The notes under the pieces are model-generated. The model saw only the letters and a list, made by a program, of their open reading frames with translations, had not been told where the DNA came from and made no database searches. Shown piece by piece: positions 43,039 to 49,797 of a DNA stretch of 49,797 bases. Numbering within the stretch: the first letter of the stretch is position 1; each line of letters begins with the position of its first letter. Source of the DNA: Nemertoderma westbladi (lineage: Eukaryota; Xenacoelomorpha; Nemertodermatida; Nemertodermatidae); assembly GCA_032718475.1 (NCBI GenBank), contig JAUCBJ010006634.1, positions 1 to 49,797 on the forward strand, given 5' to 3'. A program made the translations under genes and the position numbers.

Positions 43039-44152
43039 CGGTATTCATAAATGTGACTAACTAGGAACTTAGTCCTAGTCACATCAAGTTAGTAAGTGCT
43101 TGTACTAATTCGGTATTCAGAGAAGTTTGTGCTACTTATTACTAACGTATTTAGTACTAGTTGTTGCTAAACTCGTATTCATAGAATTTAGTCTTACTTA
43201 AGTTAGTTAGTATTAGCTGTAACTTAAATTTCTAGTCACATGAAGATGTGACTAAGTTGGTAAGACCGCTTACTTATTGCATATTGGCCTTCATACATAC
43301 AGTATGGTTATTATGTTACTGACGACTCTGTCCACATTATTCTCTATCTTGTTTTTCTAGCATTCTGTGTTCATTGCAAATGTGTTGTTGCAGAGAAAAT
43401 GTCAAATGTAACGACATAAAGCTTTTTGTTTTTTAAACATATATCCGACTTAAATTTCCAAATTTCAGCTCACATTCTTGAATGGTGAGATTGCTGCCGA
43501 ATGGTCCGCGTCCGTTGAAAAATGTGTTTCGCTAAAGAATTCTACCTTTCGCTAACTTTCGCAAGATGAAAAAGCGGTAGCGTTCCCACTTCATTAATTT
43601 CATATCTATTACCGAATGTAAATAATGGTATTCGATAATGGTAGCCAATTGATTTATCGCCTTACTAACTGACTAAAAATAATAATTGTTCACTATAATT
43701 TTAACAGGAAATCACTAAAATATTCAGTTTCCACTAAAATCTATTAATTAACATTAAATCTATTAATTATAAATTATTGCTAAAATGTGGGAAAGGGCAT
43801 GTTACAGTGCCACTAAAAATGAAGGGATTTTATTACAACAGGCCGTAACAGATTTATTTTTGATGAAAATATATTTTAGTGATAATTAAATTGAGTGGAG
43901 GAAATACAGTATATACCGGTATTTGATAACGAAAAAAATTTACTGGAAAACAGGAATTGTTTTAGTGACCAATAAAATTAATGGGTTTTAATGTAGACTA
44001 CCAGTACAAGTAAAACAGTAAACATAGAGACATGCAGGGCATAGCTACCGACCTTAAGTTGAAACTGAAAGCTTTTTGATAAACATAAGTTAAAGTACCA
44101 GCACTGCTACTAATAGGCTAGAACTAAGTTTAGTAACAGTTTATGAATACTG
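43039..44152. mobile_element. 1.1-kb MITE-like element with GGTATTCATAAA ends
   Basis: The left end is CGGTATTCATAAAT, and the right end reversed is CAGTATTCATAAACT. Both are followed by ACTAA/CTTAGT-rich subterminal sequence. Words such as CTTACTAA and TTAGTAA recur on both strands through the arms and just beyond 44152. No coding sequence. Terminal GGTATTCATAAA motifs are common in Harbinger-like elements, but no TSD was fixed. Confidence 0.5.
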
Positions 44153-44684
44153 ATATTTTTTAAGGGCTAGTTGAAACTAAGTTAAGTCAATGCTCTTACT
44201 AAAATCAGTTGTTTTTAGTAACAGATAGCTCTTACTAAATATAGTTGCAGCTCTTACTAAGAGCTGTCAATAAGTAGCTGTAAAACTTTAAGCTATAAAA
44301 CATTGTTTTAAGATGATTCCTATAGAGAAGAACTCAACTTCTCAGAGGATTTCAATTATTGCTACCTGAGCAGTATTCTAGGAATCCGGAACATAGATAA
44401 AGATTTCAAACATAAGAAGTGCGCGATTCTTGATTCTGTGATTTATATCAGAAAATCTGGGTTTAATCGCTAGATAAAAGAAAAAATGAGATTTATAACA
44501 TAATATATGTCTATGTAATACAGTATGTATTTTATTGTGCATTATCCATTATGGTATGTTTTACTTCTCACACCTTACACGGTGTGTTCTACTACTACTA
44601 CTAACTTAATTGTGCCGTTATTGTTTACATTTAAATTTTCATGATTATATTTTTACCTAAATAAAGAGTAGTGTCTACATCATT
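44153..44684. other. No gene seen
   Basis: AT-rich, with further TTAGTAA/CTTACTAA words up to about 44280 that may belong to the preceding element. Confidence 0.35.
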
Positions 44685-45016
44685 GTCCAGAATAGGGTGT
44701 TTCCCTTCACTTCTATGAGGCTTTCTAGTGTTCCTACCTGTCCCAAATACGTTGTGTAATGATTTCCAACCTGTCCAATATAGGGGCATCCAATCAAATC
44801 ATAATATGAGCCAACTCCTCGTCATCGGACCAATACCAACATTCCTAAAGTTAAGCATCTCCCTTATTGGCTATATAATGTAAAGGTTAATGGACAATTC
44901 CACTGATATATAATCCAAGTGTCAACTACGAATCCAGGGCTCATTATAACAACCTATACTGGACAGAGCAACGTATTTGGGACAGTGGAAATTCCCATTC
45001 TAAATAAGGGCATTTG
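44685..45016. mobile_element. Imperfect palindromic element
   Basis: TGTCCCAAATACGTTG at 44739-44754 is perfectly reversed at 44969-44984. Flanking CCTGTCCAATATAGG/CCTATACTGGACAG and AGAATAGGGTGTTTCCC/GGAAATTCCCATTCT are also inverted. About 330 bp, non-coding; probably a MITE whose exact ends I could not set. Confidence 0.55.
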
Positions 45017-45131
45017 GAATACATGTTCCCTAGTTATGGTTAAAGATATACTGTGGGGTGCCTTGCAAATGGCCTGTAAGACTGTGATGCATTATAGGCT
45101 ATAGTGTCATCATAGTCACATTATTTCATTT

Positions 45132-45203
45132 CATGTTGTGCAATTTATTCATGTTGTGCAATTTATTCATGTTGTGCAATTTATTCATGTGGTGCAATTT
45201 ATT
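45132..45203. repeat. 18-bp tandem repeat, 4 copies
   Basis: CATGTTGTGCAATTTATT four times (starts 45132, 45150, 45168, 45186), the last with one G for T. Unrelated to the TDRD5 minisatellite. Confidence 0.95.
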
Positions 45204-46794
45204 GATTTATATATAATAAATCTATATACATTCGTATAATAATAATTAAATGGCAATCAAATTAGTGATATCGCACCCCAGTCAAAATCCACCCTAGCAA
45301 AAAGCTTGCATAATGCTGGCATGTGACACAACCGCTGCACTTTACATACTTGTGCTAACAAATTGCAAGCATTTTGGTTAACATCACAGTTAATGCTATT
45401 TTATTGTGTTTTTAATAAATAGAGTAAAACATTGTTATAAATGTCAAATTGTTAATGTAATGCAAGCTATTAATTAATCATTTGCTATATCCGCCATGCT
45501 GGGGGGAGATATTTAGTGCTTGTAATATGTAAGCTTTATGCGAGCTTAAAATTGTTTAATTTTCTGCTAACTTATTGCAGACATTATGCTAGCTTAAAAT
45601 TACGATTATGTGATTTTTATAAAAAGATTACCCATAATGTATTGCAAGCAGTGATTCATGATTGGGCATAGTCTGGGTCATTAATAATAATTCATTTGTC
45701 AAATTTATTTTTAATAAACTATTTAGTTATTGCATTATTCATCCATCTGCGATCTGTGCGATGGCTTACTGGCTAGTAATAATATAAACTGTAATACATG
45801 TACAGTTGTACGCCTCGACCTAATGACTGTCATATCCTTTACCTCAGCGCAGCTTGAACTTACTGGTGCTGGATGTCCCGTAGCTTTCTACTGTAGGTAG
45901 AAATGGAGAATGCAGGACCAGGAAGGGACTACCATCCTGCCTACTGCCAGACTGTGGACTGCATGATCTACGTCTTGTATGTACGTCTTGTACGTGTACC
46001 TGAGTAGAGTACCGTACCGTACTGCCGTACAGTCTTACCTCTGCCTGTGGCCTGTCTGTACCTACAGTCTGACACTGACAGTACAGTCTAGCAGTCTAGT
46101 ACAGTGTAGTACAGTAGTACTGTCTGACTGTAGTAGCTTAGGACTGTAGGACAATCAGACAGTAGGACAGCGGACAGGTTTATGTTCTGATGTTGTTTGT
46201 CAGTTTGTAGTTCTGTAGTTGGATGTTGGACATATACAGCAGTACAGTGCAGTTGCAGCCTGTGGTGAGCGTGAGAGAGAACTGGAGAAGGAGAAGTGAG
46301 ACTGAGATTGGCCTACAGATACTCTGATACATGCACAATGTCTGAATGTATGACGTACGTCAGTACGTACATGTCCAGTCAGTCAGTAGGCCTATTTCTG
46401 TATATCAGTACCGTCGGTCCTCAGTATATGCCACGTTGGAATTCCTGAATTCATGCTGCACACTCAGACGCGTACCGGCAGACCGGTAGGCCTACCTGCT
46501 ACCCAGCTACCGGTCAGCCGGTACCTGCCAGCCTGCACCGCTGCACCTGGCTGCCTGGGCGAATGAAATGACCGCAAACCAGATGCGTGTTCGGGTGAGA
46601 CAGGCTGACAGGTGCTCGTTCTCGTTGTGCATTTCAGCATTACTGCATTAAATACTACTACTGTACTAAGCGCCGAATGGCGAACGCAAGTTCGGATGAT
46701 CTTATAAAATAAAATAGAAATAAAACTTTTCAATAGGGCAGCCAGGGCTGGAAAAAACATATTTACTTACAATATTTACTTACATAGGTCAGTT
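45204..46794. other. No gene seen
   Basis: AT-rich to about 45820, then GC-richer with many short TACAGT/CAGTCTG/GTACAG words (about 45990-46150) and ACCGGT palindromes (about 46480-46520). The minus-strand frame at 46464-46760 looks like a by-product of composition. Confidence 0.35.
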
Positions 46795-47205
46795 AGGAAC
46801 ACTGGTCACTTTCTGGCTGAAGCTCAGCCAAAAATTGTCCACATATTTACAGCCAGAAAGTGTCCGTGCAGCCACTATTTGTCCTTCACAGGCTGCGATT
46901 ATATTTCCGGACATATTTGGCTGTTACTCCAATAGTACTCAAAGCAGAAGCTGGGCACATTTTTATTTTTAATATTATGACTGTATGATAGTTATCCCAA
47001 CGATGAGATTCTAATTCTCAAATCAATTTATACAGAATTTTATGGCGATTCTAATGGCATAATTTTTAGAATGCCAATGTTTAAATTTCACTGCCGGTTT
47101 TCAAATGAAATTTAGCATTGTTTTCTATGGAGAAATTTCACTCTGAGAGCGTTTTCCGCGGACACATTCTGGCTGTAAATTGGACATATTGTGACCAGTG
47201 TTCCT
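46795..47205. mobile_element. 411-bp MITE with perfect 15-bp TIRs
   Basis: AGGAACACTGGTCAC at 46795-46809 is exactly reversed at 47191-47205. Subterminal TTTCTGGCTG / TTCTGGCTGTAAATTGGACA words are also repeated. Non-coding. No TSD was evident. Confidence 0.7.
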
Positions 47206-47980
47206 GACCAGCTGACTGTAGGTACTGCAGTAGGTCTACTGACATAGGCCTATCTCGATCGGGATATATCAACCTTTCCAAAATGCGGGCTAAACTCTTT
47301 CCGGTTTATTAATAATCCGGTTATTAATAGGCCTACTGTAATACCGGCAGACCGGTACTGAAATATGGAGTTGGAATCCATTATCGATATTTCATTATAT
47401 ACCGGCCAGGGCTGGCAAAAACCTTAGGTTTTTCAAAACAAAAATTAGGTTTTTGCAGGTTTTTGGAAGGTTTTTGCAGGTTTATTGAATGTTACCGCTA
47501 GGTTTTTGTAGTATTTCTTTCAGGCTGTATTTGTATGTTGATTGATTAGATTGACCTGACTGCCTGAGCTTGATTGGTTTATCAGTTCATTCGTTATGGT
47601 TAGATAAATTATATGGGGCCGGATTTGTAATAATAATAGCCCTACAGTAATACTGTAAAAAAAAAATAGTAATAATATCAATTTGATCAAGATTATATTT
47701 TATACAGCCCATTGCCTTGTAGATACAGATAAACCTACAATATATTATATTACAATAAATAATCGATTTAAATTTTGTTTTAAAAAGGGATAGGGTAATA
47801 TTAGCAGATTAGTCAGTCCAGCAGTGAGGTTTTATTGTCGGCATAGTTTAAGACAGAAACTCAAGAGTCTGTACATGTACATTTTATGCGCATGAAACCA
47901 AAATATTTTTGTCATCAGAAATTTTCAAAAACACAAGCAATTTGGCTCTTTTTGTGATCAAAAACCTAAAAACCTAGTTT
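47206..47980. other. AGGTTTTT-rich segment, no gene
   Basis: GCAGGTTTTTGGAAGGTTTTTGC-like words occur at about 47430-47515, with reversed counterparts (AAAAACCTAAAAACCTAG) at about 47960-47978. A decayed inverted-repeat element of about 570 bp is possible but weakly supported. Confidence 0.3.
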
Positions 47981-47982
47981 TA

Positions 47983-48130
47983 GGCCCGTATGCTAAGTGA
48001 CTTTTTTGTGCGCCGAACGCGACGCGGCGCAGATGTGCGCCTGCGCAGTCGAAAACAGTGCAAAATCCGCGTGGAAAAAATTGTGCGCCGAACGCGTTCG
48101 GCGTACATGCCCTACTTAGCAGAATGGGTT
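47983..48130. mobile_element. Short MITE-like palindrome
   Basis: The left end is GGCCCGTATGCTAAGT, and the right end reversed is ACCCATTCTGCTAAGT. Inside, TTGTGCGCCGAACGCG occurs in both halves. About 150 bp, CpG-rich. Confidence 0.45.
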
Positions 48131-48349
48131 TTAGGCTTTTTTCAAATTAAAATTTCAAATAAAAACAATAAAAACACCCCTTCTGTCTTGGAGTTGTGGG
48201 GGCCTTCTGGTCTGGAACTCCTGCCTGCTGCCATTTTAGAGTCGAAGCAGTTGAAGTTTCAGCAGTTGAAAGTTTAACTTCTCTTTCTGTCCTTGACTGA
48301 ATATTTTTATCATTAAATTGCAGTTTTGCACACATTTATAACTTTTTTA

Positions 48350-48490
48350 CACCTTACAGCCTTATCCGTGCACTTTGACTTTTACTATTTTGCACAGATT
48401 ACCGTGCACTTTTGGTGTTTTTCACACAATTCTGCGCACTTTTATTTCAATTCCGCGCACTTTTACCGCGCACTATTTCAAAACCGCGCA
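48350..48490. repeat. Cluster of (C)GCGCACTTTTA motifs
   Basis: GTGCACTTT, GTGCACTTTTGG, GCGCACTTTTAT, GCGCACTTTTACC and GCGCACTATT occur within about 120 bp, upstream of the transposase frame at 48843. They could be subterminal binding sites of that element. Confidence 0.4.
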
Positions 48491-48580
48491 TAACGCGTTG
48501 CGATTTTTGCACTCCATTGGCAGCCTGGAATATCAGATAGTGCTGTTACAGACTGACAGTGGTATAATTTTAAGCCAATT

Positions 48581-48718
48581 AGGAGGCCCCTTGTTCGATC
48601 CCTTGTTGCCTTGACCGTGTAGCACTGTTTTCTGTTTGTGCAGTGTTTTAAAAACGGTCCTCCGAATAACCCCAAACCAAAAACCTGGTCAAGTCAAGGG
48701 ATCGAACCAGGGCCTCCT
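48581..48718. repeat. Inverted pair of tRNA-like B-box segments
   Basis: Plus strand 48581-48602 reads AGGAGGCCCCTTGTTCGATC. Minus strand 48718-48698 reads AGGAGGCCCTGGTTCGATCC. The second contains GGTTCGATCC, which fits a Pol III B box. Upstream of it the minus strand has GGGGAGTGCATTCCACGTAC, tRNA-like in spacing but with a mismatched anticodon stem. Likely tRNA-derived SINE debris rather than a functional tRNA. Confidence 0.4.
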
Positions 48719-48842
48719 ACGTCTGTACGTGGAATGCACTCCCCAGTTTCTGGTTAAAATTCCCTAGTTTATTTTAGTTTATTCTTAGTTATTTGTTAGT
48801 AGTGTTTTTTCTGTCTGAGATATTACAGGATTAGATGTATGC

Positions 48843-49797
48843 ATGATGACTTCTGTTAGACAATTGGCTAGGGAAAGGAAGCGTAAACTAGATGATGAAG
48901 TTGCTGAAGTATTTGGGAGTATTAAAGTTGCATCTTTAATTAATTCCAATCCAACTGACTCTCCACTCCCAGATATTCAATCTGGCTCGTGTAGTTCGAG
49001 TGCTGGTACAGTTATATCTGTTCAGGAATTACAAGAAATAGGATCAGGTTCAGATTTTGAACATTTTACTGATGATGCCAGTGATGGTGAAGTTGAAAGA
49101 TACTGTAATGGTGGTGGTAGTAATAATACGAATGTCAATAATAGTACCGGTAATAATGGATCTATGGTTGTTAGTCACAGTCCCAATAGGCATGAGCATT
49201 CTTCGTTTCTTTGTTGCAAATTGGCTTCATGTTTGGATGAGAATCGTGCCAACATATCTAATAATGTATTTTCTTCAATATTGCGAGTTTTGCATGAATA
49301 TCACCCTTCCCTTCCCATCACAACTTCTGTGCTACTTAAAGATCATCAAAGTATAGTGCCCTATTCGGAATGTGTTGTTTATCCATGCTCAGGGGGTTTT
49401 ATGGCATTTTTCGGTTTTGAAAACAGTAATCTAAATGCAAATAGCAAACTTTTGGTAAACATAGATGGTGTCCCTCTCTCGCGTTGTTCTGGGCTCACAC
49501 TCTGGCCGATTTTAGGTTGCGCCTATGGATCTAGTCAACCTTTTCCAATGGCGTTGTGGGCTGGAAAGGTAGGTAAACCTACTGACATAGATCAATATTT
49601 AGGTAAGTTTGTGGTCTTGATTCAAGGATCACTTATCAAGCCATACTTGTTAATAGCGGATTCCCCAGCTCGTAGTTTGATCTGTTGTACCAAGTCTCAT
49701 GGTGGATATTTTTCATGTAACTACTGCCATATCCCTGGTGAGGCATGGCCACCTGCTCCAGAAAGATTTGAAAAGGTTATATATCCTGGAAATAGGT
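48843..49797 (+). CDS. CACTA/TNP2-like transposase, 5' part (cut by window end)
   Basis: ATG at 48843 opens a frame that runs uninterrupted to the window edge (318 codons). The N-terminus is basic (VRQLARERKRKLDDEVAEVF), followed by a Ser/Gly/Asn-rich acidic linker. From about residue 190 come NIDGVPLSRCSGLTLWPILG, PFPMALWAGKVGKPTDIDQY, then LLIADSPARSLICC and HGGYFSCNYC. The NIDG...WPIL and ADSPARS boxes have the spacing of the first two catalytic Asp residues in TNP2/CACTA-type transposases (DGF... and NDFPAY), with the CxxC pair following. An upstream in-frame stop supports this start. The third acidic residue is beyond the window. Confidence 0.65.
   Translation, partial: MMTSVRQLARERKRKLDDEVAEVFGSIKVASLINSNPTDSPLPDIQSGSCSSSAGTVISVQELQEIGSGSDFEHFTDDASDGEVERYCNGGGSNNTNVNNSTGNNGSMVVSHSPNRHEHSSFLCCKLASCLDENRANISNNVFSSILRVLHEYHPSLPITTSVLLKDHQSIVPYSECVVYPCSGGFMAFFGFENSNLNANSKLLVNIDGVPLSRCSGLTLWPILGCAYGSSQPFPMALWAGKVGKPTDIDQYLGKFVVLIQGSLIKPYLLIADSPARSLICCTKSHGGYFSCNYCHIPGEAWPPAPERFEKVIYPGNR

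Noticed and set aside
46464-46760. Minus-strand 98-codon frame
   Set aside because: Composition-driven in a GC-richer repeat-word region, with no domain or splice support.

Overview
This is animal genomic DNA: AT-rich, intron-containing and dense with transposons, with GC-richer exons. It is not microbial. Two host genes can be modelled exon by exon, both on the minus strand: ACTR1 (centractin, the actin-related protein of dynactin; 5 exons, 6877-15485) and a TDRD5-type germline gene (LOTUS domains plus an extended Tudor domain; 3 exons, 30981-42471). A TDRD5-type piRNA-pathway protein points to a metazoan. The repeat style suggests a marine invertebrate, but I cannot name the phylum.

Layout. 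1-6.9 kb: degraded transposon sequence, including a dead reverse transcriptase fragment. 6.9-15.5 kb: ACTR1, whose introns carry a 37-bp tandem array, two related small MITEs, a 39-bp array with a hairpin, and a 1,018-bp terminal-inverted-repeat (TIR) element with a TATT duplication. ACTR1 exon 1 lies between two oppositely oriented arrays of a 68-bp repeat. 17-20.3 kb: a second dead RT fragment and a GC-rich RG-motif open frame of unknown identity.

20.3-30.9 kb is a four-layer nest. An inverted-repeat element (arms at about 20.3 and 20.9 kb, last bases at about 30.9 kb) was split by a 9.9-kb foldback element (20970-30865) with a 9-bp target-site duplication (TSD). The foldback arms are long arrays of a 53-bp repeat that resemble the outer ends. 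Its left arm was then split by a non-LTR retrotransposon (23100-27340; 15-bp TSD, intact ORF1 and ORF2). Its middle carries a second foldback element (27764-28972) built from the self-complementary decamer CTACGCGTAG, also with a 9-bp TSD. The other arm of the outermost element supplies an empty-site copy for the 9.9-kb insertion.

31-42.5 kb: the TDRD5-type gene. Its second intron (6.9 kb) is almost wholly an 18-bp minisatellite of about 380 units. The array starts exactly at the 5' splice site, and most units repeat that splice site in the same phase. 43-48 kb: a run of MITE-like inverted-repeat elements. 48.8 kb to the end: the start of a CACTA/TNP2-like transposase, cut by the window edge.

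ACTR1 and TDRD5 are not functionally linked as far as the sequence shows. TDRD5's product belongs to the pathway that silences transposons, and its 3' end abuts the foldback nest.
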